Of a stretch of 64,000 nt of DNA, positions 11,501 to 23,889 are shown piece after piece. The translations under genes were made by a program, and so were the position numbers. Location of the stretch: positions 7,626,001-7,690,000 of the forward strand of contig CAUJLY010000006.1 of the NCBI GenBank assembly GCA_963281155.1. The letters are read 5' to 3'. Origin of the DNA: Rhabditophanes sp. KR3021 (taxonomy: Eukaryota; Nematoda; Chromadorea; Rhabditida; Alloionematidae). The notes beneath the pieces are model-generated. The model made no database searches, was not told the origin of the DNA, and worked only from the letters and a program-made list of their open reading frames with translations. Every line of letters begins with the position of its first letter. Within the stretch, counting starts at the first letter, position 1.

Positions 11501-14500
11501 TAACTGCGGTTTTCAGGGGCTTTAACGGCTGTAGAGCAAAATGATTTAAATTCTTTGAAAACAATTTTGAGCAAGAATTCATTTGACATCAATGCGTCAC
11601 TTGACTCTGGCTTGTACAGGGAATTTAGGCAAAAACAAAATTTGCTAGATATTGCATTAATGTTGGGGAACAATAAATGTGTAACTGTTTTGCAGGATTG
11701 TGGAGCGAGTGTTAAAAATGACAGTAAGTGCAAAGATCGAGTTTTTTTATTTGTGTTGGATATGTATCCTTCCCTATGTTTTAATTCCATGAGCATTACT
11801 CATATGTATCTATGCATTTGTAAATATAAATATATGAGACATTCCTTTGATATTTTTTAGTGGACGTATCTCAAAGGCGCAGGCTTGTGGTTGACGTCAT
11901 GCAACGCTTGGAAAATAAATCATCTCAATTAGCTCACAACAATATTACTGCCAAGGTATGTTTTTTGTAACATTCTTAGGGTTTTATCGGTCAAAACATA
12001 TAATTTAAACTTGTGATCATGATGTACCTATTTTTATAACAACTCGTATATTTATAGGATGATGAAAAGCGGATCAAGCACATTATCGGTCACCTAATGC
12101 TATTACGAAAAATGCATCATACTCTGTCCAAAAATGAACCAGTAGGTCACGTCATTGATGCCCGAGTTTTTGTAAGCTCCTCTAGCGAAGCCGTAGTTGA
12201 ATTTTTCTCTCCGCCGAATTCATTGACAAATGTTATTATTCAGTATAAAGGTAAACTTGCATTCAAATATATAATCTTTTATTGAATGACGATTAAATCG
12301 TTAATATAACTTTTTACGACTAACTAATGTCTGATCAAATTTGTACATATAGTTTATAACCAGATGATCTGAGTTCTTTTAAATAAAAAACTGTTATTAA
12401 TTCATTTGAGGGACTAGTTTATTAAAAATACTCGAGTCATATGTATTATCAGACTAGGACATCTTTTTTGATAGTCTGAACCCATTAATATTAAATTTTA
12501 ATTATATACATTTATTATATGTTCATTTCCTATTTGTAGTTGAATGGAGTTGTTCACCCACATTTAATAAAATAGAAGGATCACTTCTAATTACTGATAT
12601 GCGACAAACATGTGTCAAAATTCCTAATTTGATACACGGACAATTTTATTCTTTTAGAATTACTGCTGGATCAATGTTTGGTTATGGTCAGCAGATACTG
12701 GCAGCCCCAACGCAAATTAAAATAAGTAGTTGGGAGGATGTTGATGGAGTTGTTGTAGGGTCATCAGGAAGTCAAAATCATAGAGAATTAATTAATACAT
12801 TATCTCGTGAAGTTGACAGATTGAGAAATTCTACAGTTTGGCAAAGAGGTTAGTTTCATGTAGACATTTATAATATTCATTACTTTAGTTTTTCCTGTTA
12901 TAAGTGATGGTCTTATCAAGAAAAAGAAACTAGGTTTAAAACACTTATTTTCTGCCAGTTCAAAATTTGTCAAACATGCCAATAAGGGAATTTACCTTGC
13001 CTGTATAATTTATACGAATGACAAAATATTAACCACCGTCGATGATATGCTTCCAATTATGACAATTGAAGAAAGTAATTATAAAGGTTTGTCAGCTAAT
13101 GATATAAAATGGCTAATGAAGTTATCGCAATGTTGGGATGAAATTTATTCAATTCAAGATGCTACCACATCCTGTTCAAATAATTTTCAATTTCGCGGCT
13201 TGACAGTTGAAACAGTCTTGTCGATGATCAATGCTCTCGGTCTTAAAGATATTGGGAAAGTTCATCACGCGCCTATTGTTTATGAACAAAATGGCTCTAT
13301 TTTCATAGTTACAGTCCGATACGCAATTGAAAATCAGATTTTACAAGGATTAGCTATGAAATGGATAACTTTGAATAAATTTATGAGGAAGAAAAATAGC
13401 TGTGCTGCTATAGATTATCTTAATACCGAAGCTATTAACATTTTAAACTTTTACGAAGCTTCCCAAATTCCACTAAATCGAGGCTTATATCTGTGTTATC
13501 TGAAGATGGAATCTACTTTAAATACAATTAGATTAATGGTTCCAGACAATATGCCAAGTACATTGCCATTTGTCTGCATACGAGATAATCCCCATGTTTC
13601 GAGCGAAGAATGGGATTGGATTCAAAAATTAAACGATAATCCTGAAAATTTGTCAAACCACTCGTCACCTACTAATGATGAAAGGGATACACCAGAATCA
13701 TCTGCTTCAATCATCCAAAATATATTCCATGAAAAGTTGTATAGAGCGGTTAACCTGCTTTTGAGTGATCTCGAAGTTGCCCCAGAAAATTTTGGACAGC
13801 ACAGGCTTTATCGGTTAAATGTATTTCAAATGGATTCAGATGTGTCAATGATTTTGATGGTTCCCAAAACTGACGAAGTTTGCTTGATGAGTATAGGAAA
13901 CAATTCAATATCGGCTCTGGATTACGGAAAAGGTTGTACAACGATTCCTATTCCGGTATTTGAAATGATTCATTTGTCAGCATACCAACCAGACTTCATA
14001 GCTTTATATTCGCAATTGTCCGTTTTTGTAGAATATTTTACCATGGTTACTCAATATGAATATCGTAAAAGCTTGGTTGAAAACGATGCCAAGGTGTACA
14101 AGGAAATGTTGGAAAAGTTGAATGATTTTCAAGAACGACTTGAAACTATTTGGAAAAATGCTAGATGGATCACAAATATTGCAACAGAAGCTAGAGATTT
14201 AAAGCAAACGTCTCATTTTGTTGATGTTGCAAAGATAAAGTTTGAACCAGTGAGTGATGATTTCCGTATCAATTTACCTAGAAATGTAGAAAGTAAAAGT
14301 GCTGGACAGGTAATTTAATAATGAATACTTATTTAGTAACATACAATTTAGGTCGTCAATAGCTTGTTATCTACAAAGAATGGCTACATCAACGGCTTAA
14401 AGAAAGAATTAGCTTACAGTTCAATGATTCCCAAATCTATTCAAAAAAGTGTTTTTAAATCCAAGGACAACTCGTTATTTAACCTAGATAAATTGTTCAT

Positions 14501-15137
14501 CAATGGCAAAAAGATAAACCATGACAAGGTCCTCAAGAATATTCCAAATACTTCACCGAGGAATTCTCTTGTTGACAACAGCGCCAATAGATCTCCATCG
14601 CCGCGTCTTCGGTCGGCTTCTCAAGGTTCGCAATTTTTTCGGTTTCGCAATAAGTCTCCCTATTCAAATCCAAATACTCCCAGAAAGGGTAAATTTACAA
14701 GAACCGAAACTACTAGTGTTATGGAAGAAAGTGAACATCCTAGTAGCCAAGCGTACGACAAAGAAGACAGCACTCAATTTGGAATGTTGCGAGTTTATGT
14801 AGCATTTGATTGTGGATTTTCTAAAGGCAGTTCAGTTCGCTTAAGAGTTAGTAAGACAACAACAAGCTTAGAAGTTGTAGCATTAGTTGTAAAGCAAATG
14901 TCTCATCTGAAAGATAAAATGGAGCAGGATATAATTGTTGAAAGCAAGCATGAAAAGATAAAGTTTGTTGAAGCAGATTATTGCTTAGTTGTTGTGATTG
15001 GAGCTCGAGAAAGAAGACTTCGTAATGATTTTAAACCACTACATTTGAGTGCACCGTGGAATAGAGGAAAATTATTTGTTCGTCATACAGATTTGGTGCT
15101 TGATGCTGTGTTGTGTGGAAATGAAGTTGCAGTATGA
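8549..15137 (+). CDS. ANKFN1: ANKFN1 / wide-awake orthologue (ankyrin + fibronectin III)
   Basis: Eleven exons join in phase: 8549-8718, 8768-8985, 10946-11072, 11195-11238, 11346-11474, 11517-11723, 11861-11955, 12058-12250, 12540-12848, 12889-14309 and 14352-15137, about 1,232 residues. Order: a disordered N-terminus; two ankyrin-like units (ALTAVEQNDLNSLKTIL, LLDIALMLGNNKCVTVLQDCGA); a fibronectin III domain (PVGHVIDARVFVSSSSEAVV to YSFRITAGSMFGYG); the long conserved family region (KHANKGIYLACIIYTNDKIL, LKMESTLNTIRLMVP); a serine-rich linker; and a C-terminal ubiquitin-like/RA-like fold (MLRVYVAFDCGFSKGSSVRL). Drosophila wide awake is a clock-output protein acting on neuronal excitability, and vertebrate ANKFN1 acts in neurons and polarity. 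The ~1.96-kb second intron holds a possible alternative first exon (9831-9915). AATAAA at ~15219 is a plausible poly(A) signal. Confidence 0.88.
9831..9915 (+). CDS. Possible alternative first exon of the ANKFN1-like gene
   Basis: An ATG-led open stretch of 28 codons (MDRSWQFPNRYYSNRNYNEY, then KFIEPSIP) ends at AG|GTGAAA in phase 1. That is the phase the next exon (10946) requires and the phase in which exon 2 (8985) ends. It could therefore replace exons 1-2 through an internal promoter. The donor is weaker than the neighbouring GTAAGT sites, and no homology supports it. Confidence 0.35.
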
Positions 15138-17131
15138 CGATCTCGAATTTTTTAACTAAAAAGCTTTACAATATTTAGAACATTTATAAAATATACTATA
15201 TGGTTTTCTTTCGTATTAAATAAAACATTTTTTCTTAAAATTGTTAGCTTAATTAGAACATATATTCAAATTTTGATATAAATCTCCTTCCAAACTGAGT
15301 CTTTATTCGCTTCAAGATTAATTTTAAAATGTAGAAAGGTCGTTTAGATTACAAGGTATGCTGAATTCTTAACTTAAAATGATTGATGTGGTATTTAATT
15401 ATTAGCAAACACATAATAAAATTGTTTAACACATGAAATATTTTTTCAATTTAAATTTCACATAATAGTGAGAGCAAACAAGAAGCTGTTGATTGTTACC
15501 ATGAAAATGATATAGGCCTTACTCCCATTTGACCAATCACAATAATAAACTAACTATGAAGAATGGCAATAATATATATTTTCAAGATGCCGTTGTTTTA
15601 TAATATAAGATTCAAAGTAATTCAAGAACACATTGTATTTTGTAATTATTTTTATTTATAGTTTTTGCATGATGTTAAGCAATAAACCTTCCTGTTGAAA
15701 GGAATTAGGATAAGTTGAAAATATAAGACACAGAGACATAATGAAAATGCAGACATAATAATGAATTAAAAGGAAGACAGACATTGTTGGAATCATTTTA
15801 AAATTGGACGAATAAAGTAGAGAGAGAAAAATTGACAAAAAAAGTTGAATGAGTAAAAATTGGCTATAATGTAGTTGAGAAAAAAAATGAATGAGATAAA
15901 GATGAATATAATGTAAATGAGTTGCGGCATCGAAAAAAAGTTTCATAACTTTTCAGAAATATATTCAGTAACTATAAACTCTTTGGTCTTTCTTAACAGG
16001 TCTCAAGAAACTAAAATTACGTCATAAATCAGTATAAAAGTATTTCAAACAAACGTTTTGGTGTGATAAAATATTAGAGGTATTTTGTTTAACCGCCATT
16101 TCTTAATAACAGTCATGCGAGTAAATGCTATTTGTATATGTAATATTGATTGCGTTATTCCAAATTTTGTTAAATTAACTCAAATTTGTCCATCGGCCAG
16201 GATGTTAACTGTTATCATTATTGCATATTTAAAGCAATGGTGTTGTATTGCTTTTATTTGAATTGTTTCTTAAAAAGTCATGATTATAGTCTTAAGTTCG
16301 TAAAGACTCTCTGCTCAGTGAATGCGAAAGGCAGCAGAAATTTTGAACAATCATGTTGGTTTAATCTGAAAATGAATGTTTAACTTATTTAGAATTCAAT
16401 ATCTTACCCTAAACCAATCTTTCCCTCCCTGAATCATTATCTAGATTCCCTCCAAATGAAAACATATTTCCTAATGTTTTGTGATACGATATGATCTAAA
16501 ATTTTTTTATAATTAATCAAAACATCTGATGACCTCACCTTTTTATCCGTATTATTCTCGACTGGTATCACACCTAAAGATATCTATATTAATGATTTCT
16601 TGTGTGAATATCTTATCTTTCCGATAATATTACCATTACTTTTTCAAATCGAGATACCCGTAAATAGACTTGCAAATGTATTGCTAGGTACAGTTGTATG
16701 TTTATTTACACACCCTTGCTGAATCTAAATAAATAGGAGTTTAAAAAAGCAAAAGTTTGATTACCTTCAAGCATCCCTCCCATATATTTCGATTGTTTTG
16801 GTTATTTAAAATATAGATTTTGATTTAATTCCAATTTTGAGAACTTAAACTGCGATCTGAAAAATTTAGAATCATTATATTTGAAGAACTTTGCGAATAC
16901 TAGCCTTATGCAGTAATGTATTATCTATTGTAATCTTTTAACGATAGATTGTTCCATTATTCTAAATTTTTTAATTACTTTAGATTCGAAACAGAATCCT
17001 TATTATAATATAATATGCATATCTCGAATAAACGAGTAAGGTAACTAATTTAAAAACAATTTTGTGGGAATATTTATATACATTTGCGACCGAAATAATT
17101 ACTGCAATAAAACGGCTAGGTTTCAGACATC
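15138..17131. other. Intergenic, no confident gene
   Basis: AT-rich sequence holding the 3' UTR of the ANKFN1-like gene. Open frames here are short and rich in I/F/L/S/Y as expected by chance. A G-rich 21-nt piece near 16407-16427 flanked by splice-like ends on the minus strand is too short to call. Confidence 0.35.
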
Positions 17132-17778
17132 CTATCGTTGATTACAATAATTCATTGCGAGAAAAAACTGCGTGCTTCGAAGAAGACAAGCTTTGCGGAA
17201 TTGTGGCCTAAACAAATCAGGCTTGCGACAAAAATGCATCTGAAAAATTGCAAATTCATTTGCTGAATTTTTGCAATTTAATTATTATATCCTAGATCTA
17301 TAAGCTCTGATATAGATAATAAGTAATTACCAAAAACTTACTTTCTCATCTTGGTTTCCCACCACGAGCCTTTCTGACTCCCACCCTGGAAATATCCATC
17401 ATAAATGTTTCTCTTATTCGTTTACACGGTTGGGCCTCGAATCTATTTTTGCGCTGGAATGGCAAGCCTTTTTGAGACTTGCTTGCGATTCAACAAAATT
17501 GTGCTCCACGAATGAAAACACTTTGCATTCTTTGAGGAGTGTCTATTTTCCAGTAATAGGTTGCGACGGATCGAATCTCGGTGCAGCCATGCAATTGAAC
17601 TTAATTAGATTTTATTTTGAATACTCATACGGCTAATCTGTAAGTTAGATAATTAATTATTTTAAAACAATGATTATTTCAACTTACTTTCTCTAGCCGT
17701 CCGCCCACTAGACCTTCTCCCGGTCTCCCACCCTGAGTACGACAAATTTGATTTACTGCCAAATTTAAATAGAGCCAT
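17132..17778 (-). CDS. Hypothetical small spliced gene, three exons
   Basis: I do not recognise the product. Exons 17778-17688, 17385-17342 and 17239-17132 join in phase (1, then 0) with clean signals: donor GAGAAA|GTAAGT twice, and acceptors TTTCCAG and TTTTTCAG. They encode about 80 residues, beginning MALFKFGSKSNLSYSGWETG and basic throughout. The ATG sits 24 nt after a CAAATTTAG acceptor-like site. The second half of exon 1 and all of exon 2 are related at nucleotide level: both start GGGTGGGAG and end GAGAAAGTAAGT over the same 44-45 nt, so one exon looks like a diverged copy of the other. Exons are much richer in G+C than the surroundings. Against it: very short exons, no homology, and the intervening 300-bp intron is itself GC-richer than expected. 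Treat as a candidate. Confidence 0.3.
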
Positions 17779-18164
17779 GTTTTGATGTTCTTAATGGACT
17801 TCTAAATTTGAGGTTTATAAATTAAATCAAACGCCAAATATATTTTTAATCACTTCTGTAAAAGTTGTCCAATGCTATATTTTAAGATGTTCGATCAAAA
17901 TATAGTTGTGTTTTGAACAACTGTTCATAGTCAAACAGAATTTGTAAAGTAAATTACTGGATAACCGGGTAATAAGACGTTTTGTGCTCATGATAAAAAT
18001 AAACACGAAAACAATACTTATGTGTTGAAAAACATTTGAATGTTCAATTGACTTTTCATAAATTTGCCAACAAATGCATTGGTGGTAATTACTTCCATGT
18101 AATATAAACCTGCACAAGATTTTTTATAAATTTTCAAAATAGCACGGCTACTTTAAAAAATAAA

Positions 18165-18287
18165 ATGGAAGAAAGTGTGCCAGTGATTGTTGTTGTTGTA
18201 TTTCTGGGAGGTGTATTTTTTATTCTTAAATTGTTTCAAAATGATGTTACACTTAATCATTTGGCTTTTAATCGTATAAAGAAATGA
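18165..18287 (+). CDS. Putative 40-residue single-pass membrane microprotein
   Basis: A single short frame of 41 codons including stop. A four-residue acidic start (MEES) leads into one strongly hydrophobic span (VPVIVVVVFLGGVFFILKLF) of membrane length. A polar tail follows, ending with the basic FNRIKK. Acidic N-terminus, one span and basic C-terminus form a believable small membrane protein, and an AG acceptor-like site (TTTTCAAAATAG) lies ~20 nt upstream. I do not recognise the family. It is below usual gene-calling cut-offs and could be chance, although valine-rich GTT/GTG runs are unusual in this AT-rich non-coding background. Confidence 0.35.
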   Translation: MEESVPVIVVVVFLGGVFFILKLFQNDVTLNHLAFNRIKK

Positions 18288-19505
18288 GATTTTTTGAATA
18301 GTTTGTTTACAGTGTTTCAGTTAAAATTTCTAAAAATTAAGATTTTAGGAGCTTATCATGAAAAATATATGAATCGTTGTTCATAATTTGAATATTATCG
18401 AGAGTTTTATGAATCGTGACACATTCACTTAATTTGTGCAACTTGTAACTAGGAAACTTTCAAAAGACTGACGAGAAGAATTCTTTGGGGGTTCTTTTAG
18501 AAAGTTATAAAGGTCATTCAAAAAAACTCAGGATAACTTGCTCTTTATAAGAGGTGTGCCGGAATGGTATTAGTATTCAGATTGTGTGAAAGATATTTAT
18601 TTAGAATTTGATCTCTATTATGTATCTACCTTTGTCACTTCATTGACTGCAACACAGAAAGAGTATAATATCACATTTTGATTTACATATACTGCAGTCA
18701 AGTTTAAAAAATTTGCCATGGAAGTGCCTAACTACTTTGCACGTCTACCTACTAATTTAAAAGACTGATAAGTGTGACTACATTGTTTTATATGTTTGCT
18801 TCTTACTAAAGTATTCCATATAAAAAATATTTGTGAATGATATTTACTTTATATTCATTTCTATTAGGTATTTTTTAGAAAGCACTTTTGTATGAATTCT
18901 TTTAGATTATATTAAAATTTGCTTATTTGTCATTACCGAAATAATTCACATACATTGAACTATTAAGGTATTTGGTTGGATGCTAGGCAATGTTAAGGTA
19001 AATTGAGGATAATAATGTAACAGTGGAAATGACAAGCAGATATAAAATTAGTGAGGAGTTTTACGATTTTGTGTTTCTTTTGCGAGTTGCACATTTTTTG
19101 ATTTTTAAGTTAAAACATACGGATAATTGATTGAAAAGAATTTCTATGTACATTTTTGCGACAGAATCTTATTGCAGATCCCCAAGTACTCACTGCCATT
19201 TGTGAGAGTGTTGACAGACACTCAAAAACATTTCGATCTCAATAAAAGTATTTTGAATGGTGAAAAATACTTTTATATTAGAGTTTCTACTGGCGGTATT
19301 AATCCAAATAATCGGTTGTATTTTTAAAAATACTGCCTCGAATCGATAGGTTTCAAATAATAATAAGACGAAAGTGTTGAACATTTTGAATACATATTTC
19401 ATTTTAAAACATATAAAATTGAAAGAGAGTATAGATGATGTGGCATTGCATTGGTTAAACATTCCAATCCATAAAATTACGATTTGATCTGCCCTCTTTT
19501 GTTGC
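18288..19505. other. Intergenic, nothing recognised
   Basis: AT-rich sequence with only short chance frames (for example 19127-19327). No gene or repeat structure identified. Confidence 0.35.
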
Positions 19506-19819
19506 TGTTACAGCCATATGCTCAGCATACTATGGTGTGTAACAATAGTAGCAATGCAACTTTTGTAACATTGAACTGGTTTTTTAAGACTTTTCTCCAA
19601 ACCCAATGTAGACACCAAGTTACACAAAAACTAACTATTGTACACTAAGGTTCGAGGGAGGAAATCCTCACTCAAAATTATATCGCTTAATATGTTACTC
19701 ATTATTGATTCTGGCAATCAGGGGATATAGAAAAATTAAACATGTTTGAGGCCCTGACAAAGATAGTAGTCTCTATCAGGGCCAATAAAGCAAGAAAATA
19801 GTCTTGCTTCTCAAGAGAA
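19506..19819. other. Cluster of five stem-loops, possible structured RNA or mobile-element remnant
   Basis: Five inverted repeats fall within 314 nt. 19506-19544 starts TGTTACA and ends TGTAACA, with further internal pairing CCATA/TATGG and TGCT/AGCA. 19658-19669 pairs GAGG with CCTC. 19750-19783 pairs GGCCCTGA with TCAGGGCC around a partly paired centre. 19790-19807 pairs GCAAGA with TCTTGC. 19808-19819 pairs TTCTC with GAGAA. The neighbouring AT-rich DNA does not show this. No tRNA, U-snRNA, SRP or RNase P signature was recognised, and no open frame covers it. A small non-coding RNA or a decayed inverted-repeat element are the two obvious readings. Confidence 0.35.
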
Positions 19820-22800
19820 CCAGCATAAGATATACTAATCTAAAATTATTTTATAGGATATTATATTTATAAATGGTCAAACTATTACACGACGCATTAC
19901 AGTATTTGGATATCATGTGACTAAATATCATATCTATGCTTGGTTCTAAAAAAAGGAGAGGAAACTTGCTCTAATGCAAGCAAGCAATGAATTTATTCAG
20001 AAGTGAAGGATACTCATTTACATAAAGTAGAATGAGAGAAGGACAATTTAACAATTCTCAAATATGTGTGCGAAAATGGTCCATCCCACATTTTTTTATT
20101 TTTGCGTAGTCCAACCTCCTGATCATAGCAAAAGAAAGAGGGATGAATAAGGCAAATGACAAAAAAAGGCTTATCAGGAATATCTGAACGGAAGTATGAT
20201 AAAAGGGTATGTGCTAATGGTTTGTACATGTCAACAAGGAATGAAATGATACTTCTGCAATTTTTTTTATTTTAGGTAGAAGAAACAAACGATTAATAAA
20301 AATGGAGTATTAACTAATCGTCATCAACTAAATGTTTTCGTGTTTATGTGTGCAAGAAATGTCTATTTCTATGGAAACTTACATACAAACAAATACATGT
20401 ACTAAAAAAAGAATTTTATGTACGATCTCAAATTAACAATTTTATTGAATATGGTGTAAATGCACCTGCAATGCGGAAAATAATATTACGTAGATGTACT
20501 TAAGATATATTTCAATAAAAGAAGATATGTCAAGAAAATTGTAAAGATAAAGAATAACTTGGTTTTGGTGTTATTTACAATGAGAGTGAAATATGGCATC
20601 AGAATAGAAAAGATTATAGGGATTGGAGAAGATAAATCACATTCGTCCAAACAAATCCCTATTATCTATAAACCTTCATAAAAATGCTTATTGGTAGTTT
20701 CTGCTATAATATACATATAATGAAGGTGCATAAAAAAGTTAAATTGCTTTCGATACACGATTTATTGCTAAAAACTATATCATGTTATTGGCTTGTAAAC
20801 TTTTCAAGGGAAAAAACTTATAGCAAACGATTGTCGATTCAATCTTCAACCGCAAATATTGAACCAAATTTTAATAGAAAAATGAAGTAAAGCTTTGATG
20901 TGCGTATGTGTTCATGCCGTTCTATCGCGCATTTAGATATTTCAAAAAAGAAAGAGAAAAATATGTTGATATATTGAATTGACACTACGTCAAACCATTC
21001 GACCGGATCAAAATGGTGGATGGCAGGTGTTATATAAAATGATGTTTTATTTTATAGCGCCATTTATTTGTGATCACATTAAATGTTGAAATGCTATACA
21101 AAAATGAAAAGAATGACACGTCAATTCTATACTGAATAAAAAATCGTTTGGCTTTTGCATTGTTTTAGCGTTTCTAGAAACACTATCACATACCTCGATC
21201 TAAATGTATGCTCAAATGTATAAACCAAAAATAATGTGATTGTTAGTACAATTCACAACTCTTCCCCATATCTTACCGAACTAAATCTTTTTTTGTTCTC
21301 TTAGAAAAAAAGAGTGCAGAACATTCTGGCAAAGATATTTCAAATTTTTGGTATTGTATAATTTAAAGTTAAGTGCAGACAATGTTGAGTTCAATCTCAT
21401 CATTTATGGTTTTTTGATGCAACCTCGTAAATAGATTTAAATTGGTATGTTTAAATAAATGGCTTTTGCGAAATATAAAAAATAAATAATGGCATCAATC
21501 TTTTTATGACCGTATAATGAATTCAAATAAAAGGAAAATAAATGAAGTGCATTTCAAAGAAACAATTTAGAATAATAGTTATACGAAAAATGGTTCTGGA
21601 TATGTATCATAAATTAATTGCATTTCCAATTGCCTCATTTGAAACCATGGCAAAATTAATAATGCCAGATTGACTAAGAAGATTATCTTGGAAACTTCAA
21701 TTTTATATTCAATGTAATTATTTTGTAGCCATTTTTTAGGAATAAAAATTATCACAGAAAGTGAAAAAGGGGGCATGCAATTTGGTCAAAATTATTTTTG
21801 GCATGTGAATGACGAGGAAACGTTGAATATTGCATACAAAGGTTTTTAATTAAGTGAGAAAGACAGTATAGTTTCATTTTTATGTATACAAAGTACAACA
21901 TAATCTTGGCTCAATTCCTAATGATGCTACAGTAAAAATTCAATGAATTAAGGAAAAGGCATGTGAGTACTTGTGGAATAGCTGATTTAGGGTGCAAAAT
22001 TGTTATCTTGTCCAATGTTCCTACGCAATTTTTTATCAATAATATGCATCATCAGAAATTAGAACTATTCAAAAGTGCATATATGTTGGCTTGGTTATTC
22101 TGACCATTCTTACAATATACTATCCCATAACCATTTAATTGAAACTTCTAATTATAAACAGAAAGTGCGTATATACAAAACAGATGAAAGGGCACATTTT
22201 ATCAAATAGACATTAAATTAATATACATGTCAAAATTCCATTTGTACCTAATCAGAAAAGAATGTATACGTAGCAAAGTTTCACTTTCACCAGATCATTT
22301 TTGTACCCTTTTTAAAGCAGCCACAACAGTTGCCAATGAGATGCATACATACAATATGTATATGCATCCAAACCTTTCAAACGAATGTCTATCTCTTTTT
22401 TACCATTTTCAAAATTTTAAGGGATCAACTATATTACCCCAAATATTTAAAAGTCAAAGTTAGGGGCAAATAAAATTATATAATAATAAAGTGTAATCAG
22501 ATATTCAAATACTTAGGTAAATATACAAGAAAGCCAAACCTTAAAAAGTAATTAATAATAACATTGAATTTGTTCCAATACACTATTCTACCTTTTATGA
22601 TCATACATTCTTTATCAGCTTTGAAGAGTATGTTTTTGTGTTATCATTCAACATATAAGCATAATCATATGGTTGCTAAACAAATTTTGGGAATTAAGTA
22701 TGGTCCACTATTGAAAATGGTACAGGGAAAAGATTGGAATGACAAATATATAATGTTCAGATAAAATGTATACATAAATACATGTAGCACTAGCAATAAA

Positions 22801-22924
22801 GAAGGTGATAACACTTTAAAAAGTGTCATTTGGTTAGTGTTATTGTGTGGGTCACTGATATAAAGTTATTTGGAGATCAACATTGTTGCTCATATTTAAA
22901 TTTTAATAATAATATTGAGAAAAG
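19820..22924. other. Long intergenic stretch, no confident gene
   Basis: AT-rich sequence upstream of the four-span membrane protein gene. A 66-codon frame at 22564-22764 has no recognisable content. Promoter elements could not be identified. Confidence 0.35.
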
Positions 22925-23889
22925 ATGGAGAGAGAGGTACGTTTTATGTAATATATCTACTAATCAATTTTTACAGTCTAGAGCTACTTTATCGCGATAC
23001 GATGCCCAAACGCTAGAGCCTCTACCTCAAAATAGACTCATTCCTCGCATACCAGTGTCCAATATCTTTGCTCAATCAACGAGAAATTTAAAAGACATAA
23101 ATGCTGGATATATTGAGTCAGTTTCATCAATTAATCCCGGAGTTCCACCATTTAGACCAGACCCACTCCCAAAAGTGAGCAAATATGAAATGGATGGAAT
23201 GATCCTTCCATACGATGAAGGTGGAAAACACATCCCTGGAGGAGCCTTGGGAATGGCCAGATTCTTTTTTCTGTTTAAAAAATATCCTGCTTTGCTTTGT
23301 ATGATTGTAGGAATGCTATTACTTTTTGGAAAAGGAAAAAACTCGCTTGAGCTGACTAACTCTGAGAACATAATGATATATTTTGCATTCATTACTGGCA
23401 TTATCGTAATGATAGGCACTTTACATGGCATCCACAATCATAATTATTCCAGTCAAAGAGCAAAATTCCAAACTCTCATAAAAATTCCTCATCTTGCTAT
23501 AGTTATTATTGCCGGGACTGTCCAACTAGTATATGCAGTCATCTCCTACACAAAACTAAGTGATATCAAGGTAAGAGACTGAAAAGACAACTTTTAATCA
23601 CTTACTTCAACTTTAGGCATCAATTGACAGTAATAAAATAAGTGACAAATGCTCGTCTTCGACAGATGTATTTGATTGTTACACAGTTTCTGATCGAGCA
23701 GCATGCTCTTGGTTAATTATCGGAGGAACTTGTTGTCTAATTCTTTTGGCGATATGTTCGTTGACTGGGTTAATTATTGAATTTTTAAAAAGTAAAAAAA
23801 TCGAAAGTAAAGCGAAAGCAATGGCTGCCGAACATCGCCGAGCAATTTCAGCATACACCAACGCAAGCGCTTTCGACAACGATATGTAA
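22925..23889 (+). CDS. Four-transmembrane-span protein, family not identified
   Basis: Three exons, 22925-22936 (only MERE), 22977-23570 and 23617-23889, join in phase 0 for 292 residues. A ~120-residue cytosolic-looking N-terminus contains PPFRPDPLPKVSKYEMDGM. Four hydrophobic spans follow: ALLCMIVGMLLLFG, IMIYFAFITGIIVMIGTL, HLAIVIIAGTVQLVYAVISY and WLIIGGTCCLILLAICSL. Between spans 3 and 4 is a ~40-residue loop with three cysteines. The tail is charged and ends NASAFDNDM. The topology is of the MARVEL/claudin-like tetraspan kind, but I see no diagnostic motif; SCAMP was considered and dropped. The long in-frame upstream extension (from 22830) is replaced by the short first exon because a GTACGT...TTTTACAG intron fits well. 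AATAAA follows the stop at ~23921. It converges on the Di-Ras gene. Confidence 0.72.

Noticed and set aside
15656..15946. 96-codon hydrophobic minus-strand frame
   Set aside because: Built from repeated AATGAA/GAAAAA-like sequence. Low-complexity leucine/phenylalanine string with no structure.
16405..16430. 21-nt micro-exon on the minus strand
   Set aside because: Splice-like ends around GGAGGGAAAG, but too short to support without transcript data.
17560..17600. tRNA gene on either strand
   Set aside because: A B-box-like word is present, but no T-stem, acceptor stem or anticodon arm can be paired around it.
22925..23889. SCAMP membrane protein
   Set aside because: Four spans and a cytosolic N-terminus fit, but NPF repeats and the conserved SCAMP span sequences are absent.
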